A stretch of DNA of 64,000 nucleotides from an uncultured Flavobacterium sp. (GCF_963422545.1 NZ_OY730245.1:186001-250000); one strand, 5' to 3'; counted from the first letter of the stretch, positions 16,780-25,186 are shown. Notes: generated by a model from the sequence alone, not told the origin. Numbers and translations: made by a program.

Positions 16780-18408
16780 TTACATCATTCCTGGCATACC
16801 GCCACCCATTGGCATTCCGCCAGCGCTTTCTTCTTTAATATCAATTAATGCACACTCTGTAGTTAAGATCATTCCTGCAACAGAAGCAGCATTTTCTAAT
16901 GCAACACGAGTTACTTTTTTAGGATCAATAATTCCAGCTTTAAGCATATCTACATATTCGTCAGTTTTTGCATTGTATCCAAAATCACCAGAACCTTCAC
17001 CAACTTTTGCTACAATTACAGAACCTTCAAGACCTGCATTTTCAACAATAGTTCTTAATGGAGATTCAATAGCACGGGCTACAATATGAATTCCGGTTGC
17101 TTCGTCAGCGTTGTCAGCTTTTAATGAAGCTAAAGCAGCTTTTGCTCTTAATAAAGCAACACCACCACCAGCAACAATTCCTTCTTCAACAGCTGCACGA
17201 GTTGCGTGTAAAGCATCATCAACTCTGTCTTTTTTCTCTTTCATTTCAACTTCAGATGCAGCACCAACATAAAGAACAGCAACACCGCCAGCTAATTTAG
17301 CTAAACGCTCTTGCAATTTTTCTTTATCATAATCAGATGTAGTAGTTTCCATCTGACCTTTAATTTGGTTTACTCTGTTTTTGATGATATCAGCTTCACC
17401 AGCACCACTTACAATTGTAGTGTTGTCTTTATCGATAGAAACTCTTTTTGCAGTTCCTAACATTTCGATAGTTGTATTTTCAAGAGTATATCCTCTTTCT
17501 TCAGAAATTACAGTTCCACCAGTTAAGATTGCGATATCTTCTAACATTGCTTTTCTTCTGTCTCCAAAACCTGGAGCTTTTACAGCAGCAATTTTAAGAG
17601 CACCTCTTAATTTGTTTACTACAAGAGTTGAAAGAGCTTCTCCGTCAACATCCTCAGCAATAATTAATAATGGTTTTCCTGATTGTGCAACTGGTTCTAA
17701 AACCGGTAATAATTCTTTTAAAGAAGAAACTTTTTTGTCGTATAATAAGATGTATGGAGAGTCTAATTCAACTTCCATTTTCTCTGGGTTTGTTACGAAG
17801 TAAGGAGAAAGATATCCTCTGTCAAACTGCATACCTTCAACAACATCCACGAAAGTGTCAGTTCCTTTAGCTTCTTCAACAGTAATAACACCTTCTTTTC
17901 CTACTTTAGCGAAAGCAGTAGCGATTAATTCACCAATAACTTCGTCGTTATTTGCAGAGATAGAAGCAATTTGTTTGATTTTATCAGAATCACTTCCAAC
18001 CACTTTAGCTTGTTTAGCCAAGTCAGCAACGATAGCTTCAACAGCTTTATCGATACCACGTTTCAAATCCATTGGATTTGCTCCCGCAGCTACGTTTTTC
18101 AAACCTTCTTTTACGATTGCCTGAGCTAAAACTGTAGCAGTTGTAGTTCCGTCACCCGCTAAATCATTAGTTTTAGAAGCAACTTCTTTAACCATTTGCG
18201 CACCCATATTTTCTAATGGGTCTTTTAATTCGATTTCTTTTGCAACAGAAACACCATCTTTAGTAACCGTTGGTCCACCAAATGATTTACCAATAATTAC
18301 GTTACGACCTTTTGGTCCCAGAGTTACTTTTACAGCATTTGCTAATGCATCAACACCACGTTTTAATCCGTCACGTGCTTCAATATCAAATTTTATATCT
18401 TTTGCCAT
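16780..18408 (-). CDS. groL: chaperonin GroEL
   Basis: This is the 542-residue chaperonin subunit, full length. It matches GroEL throughout: AKDIKFDIEARDGLKRGVDA at the start, VTLGPKGRNVIIGKSFGGPT, the ATPase motif LAGDGTTTATVLAQ, and the glycine/methionine tail GGMPMGGGMPGMM. It forms the double-ring folding chamber in the cytosol with GroES. In this genome the groES-groEL pair is split by an S23-like gene and heptad repeats, and the repeat comes within 11 bases of the groEL start codon. No separate promoter is obvious, so groEL is probably expressed from the groES promoter across the insertion. Confidence 0.99.
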   Translation of the reverse strand: MAKDIKFDIEARDGLKRGVDALANAVKVTLGPKGRNVIIGKSFGGPTVTKDGVSVAKEIELKDPLENMGAQMVKEVASKTNDLAGDGTTTATVLAQAIVKEGLKNVAAGANPMDLKRGIDKAVEAIVADLAKQAKVVGSDSDKIKQIASISANNDEVIGELIATAFAKVGKEGVITVEEAKGTDTFVDVVEGMQFDRGYLSPYFVTNPEKMEVELDSPYILLYDKKVSSLKELLPVLEPVAQSGKPLLIIAEDVDGEALSTLVVNKLRGALKIAAVKAPGFGDRRKAMLEDIAILTGGTVISEERGYTLENTTIEMLGTAKRVSIDKDNTTIVSGAGEADIIKNRVNQIKGQMETTTSDYDKEKLQERLAKLAGGVAVLYVGAASEVEMKEKKDRVDDALHATRAAVEEGIVAGGGVALLRAKAALASLKADNADEATGIHIVARAIESPLRTIVENAGLEGSVIVAKVGEGSGDFGYNAKTDEYVDMLKAGIIDPKKVTRVALENAASVAGMILTTECALIDIKEESAGGMPMGGGMPGMM

Positions 18409-18418
18409 TTTAATTTTT

Positions 18419-18553
18419 GCTTTAGGCAGTAGGCTTTAGGCTTTAAGCTTTTTTTCTACTGCGAAATTAGTATTTGTTTTTTGTTGTTTTGCTTTAGGTA
18501 GTAAGCTTTACATTTTGTTGAAGCCTATAGCTTATTGCTTACAGCCTATTGCT
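18419..18553. repeat. heptad-type repeats, groEL side of the S23-like gene
   Basis: Units of the form GGCNNTA repeat every 7 bases (gctttaggcagtaggcttta at 18419), with a second hairpin-forming pair, gctttaggtagtaagc (18491) and gcttattgcttacagcc (18529). The stop codon of the S23-like gene lies inside the repeat. Confidence 0.8.
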
Positions 18554-18902
18554 GAACTAATATTTGTTTTAATTTGTAAATTTTGCTTTTTATGCTGTTG
18601 ATTTTTTCTATATGATTTTCGGCAATTTCAGTATTAAGGTATTGCAAATCTTTAGCTAAAATCAAAAGATATTCTGTTTCATTGGCAGAACCTAAAGCTA
18701 TATTGAGAAATTGATTAAATTCTTTGTCACTATTTCTTCCGCATCCTTCGCTAATATTAGTTGGAATTGATGAAGAAGCTCTTCTAATTTGACTTGTCAA
18801 TCCATATAATTCTTCTTTTGGAAACGTAGAAGTCATTTTATAGATTTCTAAAGTAAAAGAATGACTTAGTTGCCAAATATCATATTTTTTAAAATCTCTC
18901 AT
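18546..18902 (-). CDS. four-helix-bundle protein (23S rRNA intervening-sequence/S23 type)
   Basis: This 118-residue protein belongs to the four-helix-bundle family first found inside intervening sequences of 23S rRNA genes. It has the family hallmarks: FKKYDIWQLSHSFTLEIYKM, FPKEELYGLTSQIRRASSSI, PTNISEGCGR and ALGSANETEYLLILAKDL. The biochemical function is unknown; RNA binding has been proposed for the family. It sits between groES and groEL on the same strand, boxed in on both sides by heptad-type inverted repeats. Its last codons and TAG stop are made by the repeat itself. This looks like an inserted cassette rather than an ancestral operon member. Confidence 0.9.
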   Translation of the reverse strand: MRDFKKYDIWQLSHSFTLEIYKMTSTFPKEELYGLTSQIRRASSSIPTNISEGCGRNSDKEFNQFLNIALGSANETEYLLILAKDLQYLNTEIAENHIEKINSIKSKIYKLKQILVQQ

Positions 18903-18908
18903 TTTTGT

Positions 18909-18980
18909 TGGCTTTAAGCTTTAGGCAGTAGGCTATAGGCTTTTATTGAAGCTTATAGCTTAAAGCTTACGGCTTACAGC
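18909..18980. repeat. heptad-type inverted repeat, groES side of the S23-like gene
   Basis: Arms ggctttaagctttaggcag onward (18910-18941) and gaagcttatagcttaaagc onward (18948-18980) form an imperfect ~31-bp hairpin. It ends 3 bases from the groES stop codon and begins 7 bases from the S23-like start codon. Confidence 0.8.
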
Positions 18981-18983
18981 AAT

Positions 18984-19259
18984 TTAGATTATTGCTAAGA
19001 TATCATCCTCACGCATGATCAAATAATCAGTTCCCTCTAATTTCAATTCTGTTCCGGCATATTTACCATACAAAACTGTATCACCAACTTTTACAGTCAT
19101 AGTATGATCTTTAGATCCGTTTCCAACAGCTACAACAGTTCCTTTTTGTGGTTTTTCTTTGGCAGTATCTGGAATAAAAATACCTGAAGCAGTTTTAGTC
19201 TCAGCTGCAACAGGTTCAATAAGTACGCGGTCTGAAAGCGGTTTAATGTTTAAAGCCAT
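18984..19259 (-). CDS. groES: co-chaperonin GroES
   Basis: This 91-residue co-chaperonin is the normal family length. It has IKPLSDRVLIEPVAAE at the start, a mobile loop ETKTASGIFIPDTAKEKPQK, and GDTVLYGKYAGTELKLEG, ending in ILAII. It caps the GroEL ring. It is first in the groES-(S23-like)-groEL set. The leader upstream on the minus strand contains TGGCAC, which matches a sigma-54 -24 element, but the -12 part is poor. The secG terminator separates it from the upstream operon. Confidence 0.98.
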   Translation of the reverse strand: MALNIKPLSDRVLIEPVAAETKTASGIFIPDTAKEKPQKGTVVAVGNGSKDHTMTVKVGDTVLYGKYAGTELKLEGTDYLIMREDDILAII

Positions 19260-19348
19260 GATTTTATATTATATTAAGTTATACGTTTTTTAATGTTCTG
19301 TAAACTTTCAGAAATTGTGCCATGCTCTTAAAACTGACATTATTTCTT

Positions 19349-19383
19349 AAAAAAAATGCCAGCTTTGACAGGCTGGCATTTTA
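19349..19383 (-). terminator. terminator of secG
   Basis: The stem AAATGCCAGC / GCTGGCATTT with loop tgtcaaa is followed on the minus strand by a run of T residues. It lies 18 bases after the secG stop and isolates the groESL transcript. Confidence 0.9.
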
Positions 19384-19400
19384 TATTTATTTCAAAATTA

Positions 19401-19742
19401 TTATTTTGCTGCAGGTGCTGCCGGAGCAGGAGTTTGTTGAGCTGGTGCAGCTGGTGTGTTAGCAGCAGGAGCTTCAGTTTTTTCAATAATTTTAGAGTCA
19501 TTATCACTTAATGATCCTGAAAAGCTTAAGCTAGAAAGTAAAATTAAAGCAATCAAAATAGTAGCTAGTGTCCAGGTACTTTTATCTAAAAAGTCAGTTG
19601 TTTTTTGTACTCCACCTAACATTTGAGTTCCGCTGATAGTAGACGACAATCCGCCTCCTTTAGGGTTTTGAACCATGATTACTACGATCAATAGAAAACA
19701 AACTATTGTGATTAAAACTAAAAAAATTGAAAATGTGCTCAT
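19401..19742 (-). CDS. secG: protein translocase subunit SecG
   Basis: This 113-residue inner-membrane subunit of the SecYEG translocon has two transmembrane segments (IFLVLITIVCFLLIVVIMVQ and WTLATILIALILLSSLSF). The SecG loop lies between them: QNPKGGGLSSTISGTQMLGG. A proline/alanine-rich tail (TPAAPAQQTPAPAAPAAK) follows, as in other flavobacterial SecG proteins. The start codon is 3 bases after the stop of the upstream gene, so the two are co-transcribed, and a terminator follows directly. Confidence 0.95.
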   Translation of the reverse strand: MSTFSIFLVLITIVCFLLIVVIMVQNPKGGGLSSTISGTQMLGGVQKTTDFLDKSTWTLATILIALILLSSLSFSGSLSDNDSKIIEKTEAPAANTPAAPAQQTPAPAAPAAK

Positions 19743-19745
19743 TGC

Positions 19746-21275
19746 TTAATTATTATTGTTATTTTGTTGTAAAATCTTTATATCCGAAATACGGTCTGCA
19801 AAGAAACTAATTTTTTCTGGATATTTCAAAATTAATATTTCATATGCCTGTATTGCTTTTGTATATTTCTTTTGTTCCAAATATACTCTGGCTAAAGTCT
19901 CTGTCATTAAGTAGGAATTATCCTCTTGGTTTATGTCAAACTGTACTGTTGTGTTTATAGCAACTTGCTTTATAGGAGAAATTTTCGGGTTAGTCTCAAT
20001 AAACTTATCGATTATTTCGGCTTTTTTCTTTTTCTCTTCGTCAATTACTTCGACTACAGCTTTTGATTCAACAGTTTTTGATTCAACAGTTTTTTCAATT
20101 TGTTTTACCTCTTCGGGAGCTTTTGGTGCTTCTTCTGTTCTGTCGATAGGTTCAGTTCTTGCTAATTGCAGCCATTCCTGAAAAGAGTGTTTTTCGTTAA
20201 CAGAAAAATCTAATGGTTTTCCTATTTCCAGATTTTCTTCTGCAGTTTTTACCGTTTCTGAAACTTCGACTTCTTTAGGTTCTTCAATTTCTTTTGATTC
20301 TTCAAAAACTACTGTTGAAGCTTCTTTAATAGAATTTAAGATTGGTTTCTCAATTGTATCAATTTGAACTTCGGGAATTTCATCATCAACTGTTTCATCA
20401 AAGAAGGTTGAAGTTGCGATTTTAACCGGCGTTTCAATAATAGGATCAACAATAGGATCAACTTTTGGTTCGTCAACTTTTATTGGTTCGTCAAAAGTTG
20501 CTGTTGTAACTTCTTTAAAAGAATCTAAAATTGATGACTCACTAATTGGCTCAACTTTAAATTCCTCTATTTTTTGAGGTTCTTCAAAAGTAGCTGTCGT
20601 TACTTCTTTAAAAGAATCTAAAATTGATTGCTCACTAAGCAGTTCGGTTTTAATCTCTTCTATTTTTTGAGGTTCTTCAAAAGTTGCTGTTGTAACTTCT
20701 TTAAAAGAATCTAAAATTGATAGTTCACTAACTGGCTCGATTTTAATCTCTTCTATTTTTTGAGGCTCTTCAAAAGTTATCGTTGTAACTTCTTTAAAAG
20801 AATCTAAAATAGATTGTTCAATAACAGGCTCAGCTTTTGGTTCTTCGATTATTGAAGGTTTTTCAAAAGTAACAGTTGTTGCTTCTTTAATAGAGTCTAA
20901 AATTGATTTCTCGATTGGATCAATACGAACTTCTGCTAATTTCTTCTTTTCTTCAGCTAATACAATTTCGCTGTCGAAAACGGTTATATTTAAAAGATCC
21001 TTCAGCTTTTGATCGTAATATTCGCTTTGGATAGAAGTAAAAGTTTCTGATGTTATAAAATCAAACAAAACAGAACGATCAGTTGTATGAGCGGCTGCGA
21101 CTTTTAAAGCATAATTATACTTAAAGCTGTTTTGATCATAAAGTCCTTTTAATCGCAATGCACGCGCACTTTGAAAATATGGGAATTCGTTCAAAACACT
21201 TCCTAATGCATCCGCTTGCTTTTCTGTAATAGCATCGGGTTTGTTCATTAAGTAGGTATAATCAGTTACGTTCAT
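19746..21275 (-). CDS. repeat-rich protein with C-terminal TPR-like end
   Basis: This 509-residue protein is of unknown function. The N-terminal ~110 residues (PDAITEKQADALGSVLNEFP) are conserved-looking. The middle (about 125-290) is a run of five or six degenerate ~30-residue repeats on the theme SILDSFKEVTTATFEEPQKI, highly acidic and probably disordered. The C-terminus (LARVYLEQKKYTKAIQAYEI) is a tetratricopeptide-like unit. It has no signal peptide. It lies between lptE and secG, 3 bases before secG, and the gene order suggests an envelope-related or tether-like role, which is inference only. Confidence 0.8.
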   Translation of the reverse strand: MNVTDYTYLMNKPDAITEKQADALGSVLNEFPYFQSARALRLKGLYDQNSFKYNYALKVAAAHTTDRSVLFDFITSETFTSIQSEYYDQKLKDLLNITVFDSEIVLAEEKKKLAEVRIDPIEKSILDSIKEATTVTFEKPSIIEEPKAEPVIEQSILDSFKEVTTITFEEPQKIEEIKIEPVSELSILDSFKEVTTATFEEPQKIEEIKTELLSEQSILDSFKEVTTATFEEPQKIEEFKVEPISESSILDSFKEVTTATFDEPIKVDEPKVDPIVDPIIETPVKIATSTFFDETVDDEIPEVQIDTIEKPILNSIKEASTVVFEESKEIEEPKEVEVSETVKTAEENLEIGKPLDFSVNEKHSFQEWLQLARTEPIDRTEEAPKAPEEVKQIEKTVESKTVESKAVVEVIDEEKKKKAEIIDKFIETNPKISPIKQVAINTTVQFDINQEDNSYLMTETLARVYLEQKKYTKAIQAYEILILKYPEKISFFADRISDIKILQQNNNNN

Positions 21276-21278
21276 TAT

Positions 21279-21360
21279 GTATTGTTTAATCGTTTTATTG
21301 TTTAACCGTTTATTTGTTTAATTGTTCGAATCGATTTAACGATTTACCAATTAAAAAAAA
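21279..21360. repeat. short-period intergenic repeat (GTTTAATCG type)
   Basis: Imperfect units such as tgtttaatcgttttat, gtttaaccgtttatttg and cgatttaacgattta form tandem and inverted copies in the gap between lptE and the repeat-rich gene. Confidence 0.6.
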
Positions 21361-21363
21361 AAA

Positions 21364-21873
21364 TTACCATTTTGCGAGTGACTCATTAAAGACATCCTGA
21401 GTAATTCTCTCAAAAATAACTTTTAAAGCCTCATTTAAAATAGCTCCTGTAGGTAAATTTCCCCCGGGAAAGTCATAGTAAAACTCAAATGACTTTTCAA
21501 AATCGTCAGTTTCTTTCTTTTTATTGGTAAACCTAACTTGTACACGAATTGATAAACGGTTTTGTGCCGCAGGATGCTCTGGATCTGCAGTTGCCGTCAT
21601 AGGAGTTGTTCTGTAATCTACAATTTCTCCTTCATAAACTAAATCTCCACCGCTGCTAACTAAGTTTAAGTTGGTTTGACCCATGATTAAATCCTGCAGC
21701 GCCAATGTAAATTGTCTGTCGATTCCAGGTTCAACCAAATCAGCATTATTCTGAAAGAAGTTAACCTGAAAAGTTTTAGCATCAATTTTTCCTGTTCCTG
21801 TAAAATTGTAAACATTGCAACCGCTGAAAGTTGTCGCAATTAATAGAATTAAAAGATATTTTAAGTTTTTCAT
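21364..21873 (-). CDS. lptE: LptE family LPS-assembly lipoprotein
   Basis: This 169-residue outer-membrane lipoprotein has a signal peptide ending in the lipobox FSGC and then NVYNFTGTGKID, which is typical of the flavobacterial LptE family. The family partners LptD to insert lipopolysaccharide into the outer leaflet. The body contains FQVNFFQNNADLVEPG and ends FNESLAKW. It is third in the minus-strand set miaB, sigma-54 activator, lptE, repeat-rich protein, secG, and starts about 100 bases after the regulator. Confidence 0.88.
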   Translation of the reverse strand: MKNLKYLLILLIATTFSGCNVYNFTGTGKIDAKTFQVNFFQNNADLVEPGIDRQFTLALQDLIMGQTNLNLVSSGGDLVYEGEIVDYRTTPMTATADPEHPAAQNRLSIRVQVRFTNKKKETDDFEKSFEFYYDFPGGNLPTGAILNEALKVIFERITQDVFNESLAKW

Positions 21874-21973
21874 TTTTATTTTAAGGATTGCTACGTCAGT
21901 TTGCTAACGCTTGGGTCAAAGATATTCATTTTGGTCGAAAACTTTTTTGAGTTTTCGTGTCTTTGTGACAAAA

Positions 21974-23233
21974 CTACAAATCAAATTGTTTAATTTTTCT
22001 ATATAAAGTTCGTTCAGAAATACCTAATTCATCTGCAGCGGCTTTTCGTTTACCTTTGTTTTTTTCTAATGATTTTTTGATCATTTCGATTTCTTTTTGT
22101 TCTAAACGCAAAATTTCTTCTTCCTCAATTGTTTCGGCAAATAAATAATTATCATCCTGCATTTGATAATTTTCCTCGCGGGTTGTAGGTGTCATGACAG
22201 CAGTTCTTGGTTCTTCTTCAAAATCTATTTCGCTTTCATTTTCTTGAGAACCATATATTTTCTGAATCAAATTCGGATTGATGTCCTGCACTTTTGAAGT
22301 CCCGTTTTTCATCAATTCTAAAGTGAGTTTCTTCAAGTCATTCAAATCACTTTTCATATCAAAAAGTACTTTGTACAAAATATCTCTTTCTGTACTAAAA
22401 TCACTTTCACTTTTCTTATCGCTAATTACAGAAGGTAAATTACTTCCTTCGGTAGTAGGAAGATAAGATTGTAAAGTAGCCAATGAAATATCACGATTGG
22501 TTTCTAAAACCGAAATCTGCTCGGCTACATTTCGTAACTGACGAATGTTACCGTTCCATCTGAATTTTTGCAAAAGCTGAACCGCATCGTCATCTAGTTT
22601 TAACGGCGGCATTTTGTATTTATGTGCAAAATCGGCGACAAATTTTCTGAACAACAAATGTATATCTTCGTTTCTTTCGCGTAACGGTGGTAAAGTAATT
22701 TCGACAGTAGTCAGACGATAGTACAAATCCTCACGGAATTTACCTTTTTCGATTGCATTAAATAAATTCACGTTTGTTGCCGCTACGATTCTAACATTCG
22801 TTTTCTGAACCTGAGATGAACCTACTTTTATAAATTCACCATTTTCAAGCACACGAAGCAAACGAACTTGGGTTGTTAATGGTAATTCACCAACTTCATC
22901 CAGGAAAATAGTTCCGCCATCGGCTACTTCAAAATAACCTTCACGCGTACTTGTAGCTCCTGTAAAAGCGCCTTTTTCGTGACCAAAAAGTTCACTATCA
23001 ATAGTTCCCTCTGGAATTGCTCCGCAGTTTACGGCAATATATTTACCATGCTTTCTGTGCGAAAGCGAATGGATTATTCTTGGAATATTTTCTTTACCAA
23101 CACCACTTTCCCCAGTTACCATTACCGAAATATCAGTAGGAGCAACCTGAATGGCTTTTTCAATGGCGCGATTTAATTTTGGATCATTTCCAATAATCTC
23201 AAATCGCTGTTTTATTGCTTGAACTGTTTCCAT
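21974..23233 (-). CDS. sigma-54-dependent transcriptional activator (AAA+ and Fis domains)
   Basis: This 419-residue enhancer-binding protein begins directly with the AAA+ domain: Walker A GESGVGKEN near residue 41, and GAFTGATSTREGYFEVADGG, which holds the GAFTGA loop that contacts sigma-54. Walker B follows as GTIFLDEVGELP, then NGNIRQLRN. The C-terminal Fis-type HTH is KRKAAADELGISERTLYRKI. There is no receiver or other sensory domain, so activity must be controlled by a partner or by level. A linker of about 110 residues is acidic. It is probably co-transcribed with miaB upstream, although a 482-base repeat-bounded element now separates them. Confidence 0.95.
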   Translation of the reverse strand: METVQAIKQRFEIIGNDPKLNRAIEKAIQVAPTDISVMVTGESGVGKENIPRIIHSLSHRKHGKYIAVNCGAIPEGTIDSELFGHEKGAFTGATSTREGYFEVADGGTIFLDEVGELPLTTQVRLLRVLENGEFIKVGSSQVQKTNVRIVAATNVNLFNAIEKGKFREDLYYRLTTVEITLPPLRERNEDIHLLFRKFVADFAHKYKMPPLKLDDDAVQLLQKFRWNGNIRQLRNVAEQISVLETNRDISLATLQSYLPTTEGSNLPSVISDKKSESDFSTERDILYKVLFDMKSDLNDLKKLTLELMKNGTSKVQDINPNLIQKIYGSQENESEIDFEEEPRTAVMTPTTREENYQMQDDNYLFAETIEEEEILRLEQKEIEMIKKSLEKNKGKRKAAADELGISERTLYRKIKQFDL

Positions 23234-23251
23234 TTGTTTTTTTTATCTTTT

Positions 23252-23733
23252 GCCACAGATTAAAAGGATTAAAATGATTTTTTAAAATTATAAAACATAT
23301 CTTTTATATTGAAGTGATTTTGTTTGAAAATTGACAAGCAATCCTACTTCTGAATCGGATAGTTTTATGTAATTTAAAATCTGAGCAATGTGTTCACTTG
23401 AAAATTCTTTTATTGCTTTTACCTCTAAAATTATATCTTCGTTAATAACAAAGTCTGCATAAAATTTATGAGGCAAAATTTTGCCTTTATATTCGATTAA
23501 ATATTCCTTTTCTCTTTCAAAAGGAATATTATTTTCTTTAAATTCTAATTCTAAAGCATCTTTGTAAACTACTTCTAATAGACCTGGTCCAAGATTTCGG
23601 TGTACTTCCATACAAATTCCAATAATCTTGTAAGTGTCCTTTTCTCTATTGTGCTGCATGAATGTTTTTTATTACAAATTTAAAAGTAAGAAAAATAATA
23701 TAAAAAATAATTTTAATCCTTTTAATCTGTGGC
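23252..23733. mobile_element. 482-bp element with 32-bp terminal inverted repeats carrying a GxxExxY gene
   Basis: The ends are a 32-bp inverted repeat (23252-23283 and 23702-23733) matching at 31 of 32 positions; each starts with GCCACAGATTAAAAGGATTA read from outside. The only gene inside is the GxxExxY protein. The left end lies 19 bases before the sigma-54 activator start, the right end 8 bases before the miaB stop codon. Solo copies of the same end sequence occur at 55644-55675 and, degenerated, at 25377-25402. No target-site duplication was identified. Confidence 0.65.
23288..23659 (-). CDS. GxxExxY protein
   Basis: This 123-residue protein carries the family signature GPGLLEVVYKDALELEF (G-x-x-E-x-x-Y) near residue 24. 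The core FYADFVINEDIILEVKAIKE has the D...ExK pattern of PD-(D/E)XK nuclease folds. The family is widespread as orphan genes and, like the S23 family, has members inside rRNA intervening sequences; no activity has been proven. It lies inside a terminal-inverted-repeat element between miaB and the sigma-54 activator, on the operon strand. Confidence 0.9.
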   Translation of the reverse strand: MQHNREKDTYKIIGICMEVHRNLGPGLLEVVYKDALELEFKENNIPFEREKEYLIEYKGKILPHKFYADFVINEDIILEVKAIKEFSSEHIAQILNYIKLSDSEVGLLVNFQTKSLQYKRYVL

Positions 23734-23740
23734 AAAAAAA

Positions 23741-25186
23741 TTAATTCATGCTGCTCAATCCAACAGCTTCACCTTTTAGTGTTCCTGAAGTGCAGCTTGT
23801 GATTTTCACGTTTACAAAATCTCCAATTTTATAATTCTCCTTTGGGAAAACTACAGTGATACTTTGAGAGTTTCTTCCTGAGAATTCTTCCGTTGATTTT
23901 TTTGAAACTTTTTCTATCAAAACTTCAACTGTTTGTCCTATGAATTCTTCACTGCGGAACCAAGCGTGTTTTTGCTGTAAATCAACAATTTCCTGCAATC
24001 TTCTGGCTTTGGTTTCTTCGGTAACATCATCCTCCATTTTTCTTCCTGCCAAAGTTCCCGGACGTTCAGAATACGAATACATATAACCAAAATTATACTT
24101 TACATATTCCATTAAGCTCATTGTATCCTGGTGATCTTCTTCGGTTTCTGTTGGGAAACCGGCAATCATATCTTGCGAAATCGAAGCATTCGGAATAATT
24201 GCTCTAATTTTATCAATCAAAGTCATGTATTCTTCACGTGTATGCAAACGATTCATCTCTTTTAAAATTCGGTTACTTCCGGATTGAACCGGTAAGTGAA
24301 TGTGTTTACAGATATTAGGATGTTTTGCAATAACATGCAACACACTTTCGTGCATATCCTGCGGATTAGAAGTCGAAAATCGAATACGCATTTTAGGAAA
24401 TCCTACAGCAACCATTTCAAGCAATTGATCAAAATCAACCGCAGTTGCTTTCTGCATTTCAGAGGCGTTTTCAAAATCTTTTTTCAAACCGCCGCCGTAC
24501 CAAAGGTAACTGTCAACGTTTTGTCCCAAAAGTGTAATTTCCTTGAAACCTTTATCCCATAAATCCTGAATCTCACCCATAATACTTTGAGGTTCACGAC
24601 TGCGTTCACGTCCGCGTGTAAAAGGCACAACACAAAACGTACACATATTATCGCAACCACGAGTGATCGAAACCAAAGCAGTAATTCCGTTACTCATCAA
24701 ACGAACTGGTGAAATATCTCCGTAAGTTTCTTCTTTCGATAAAATTACATTAATGGCGTCGCGGCCTTCTTCAACTTCTGCCAATAAATTAGGCAAATCT
24801 TTATAAGCATCAGGTCCAACAACGAGATCAACTATTTTTTCTTCCTCTAAAAACTGACTTTTCAAACGTTCAGCCATACAGCCCAAAACGCCCACTTTCA
24901 TCTTTGGGTTAATACGTTTCACGGCATTATATTTTTCCAGACGTTTACGAATAGTTTGTTCAGCCTTATCTCGAATCGAGCAGGTATTTACCAAAACCAA
25001 ATCGGCGTCTTCAAGAGTTTGAGTTGTATTAAATCCGTTTTCAGACAAGATGGAAGCTACAATTTCACTGTCCGAAAAATTCATCGCACAACCGTAACTT
25101 TCTATAAAAAGCTTTTTAGTATTCTCAGGTTTATTTTCTAAAACAAGACTTTCGCCCTGTTTGCTTTCTTCAATAATCTTTTCCAT
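23741..25186 (-). CDS. miaB: tRNA-2-methylthio-N6-dimethylallyladenosine synthase MiaB
   Basis: This 481-residue radical-SAM methylthiotransferase adds the 2-methylthio group to i6A37 of tRNAs. The N-terminal UPF0004 domain has the three cluster cysteines in ESYGCAMNFSDSE, VNTCSIRDKAEQ and VLGCMAERL. The radical-SAM CxxxCxxC is in TRGCDNMCTFCVVPFTRGRE, and a C-terminal TRAM domain ends in GTLKGEAVG. All residues needed for both [4Fe-4S] clusters are present. It is the first gene of the minus-strand housekeeping set. About 640 bases of repeats lie upstream, before the divergent topA. Confidence 0.97.
   Translation of the reverse strand: MEKIIEESKQGESLVLENKPENTKKLFIESYGCAMNFSDSEIVASILSENGFNTTQTLEDADLVLVNTCSIRDKAEQTIRKRLEKYNAVKRINPKMKVGVLGCMAERLKSQFLEEEKIVDLVVGPDAYKDLPNLLAEVEEGRDAINVILSKEETYGDISPVRLMSNGITALVSITRGCDNMCTFCVVPFTRGRERSREPQSIMGEIQDLWDKGFKEITLLGQNVDSYLWYGGGLKKDFENASEMQKATAVDFDQLLEMVAVGFPKMRIRFSTSNPQDMHESVLHVIAKHPNICKHIHLPVQSGSNRILKEMNRLHTREEYMTLIDKIRAIIPNASISQDMIAGFPTETEEDHQDTMSLMEYVKYNFGYMYSYSERPGTLAGRKMEDDVTEETKARRLQEIVDLQQKHAWFRSEEFIGQTVEVLIEKVSKKSTEEFSGRNSQSITVVFPKENYKIGDFVNVKITSCTSGTLKGEAVGLSSMN

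Noticed and set aside
17097..18124. Several long plus-strand frames opposite groEL
   Set aside because: They arise from the codon bias of the highly expressed groEL gene on the other strand; their products are low-complexity or unrelated to any family.
18419..18980. Insertion sequence in groESL
   Set aside because: The inserted gene is an S23-type four-helix bundle, not a transposase, and no target duplication was seen. It is treated as a repeat-caged orphan gene instead.
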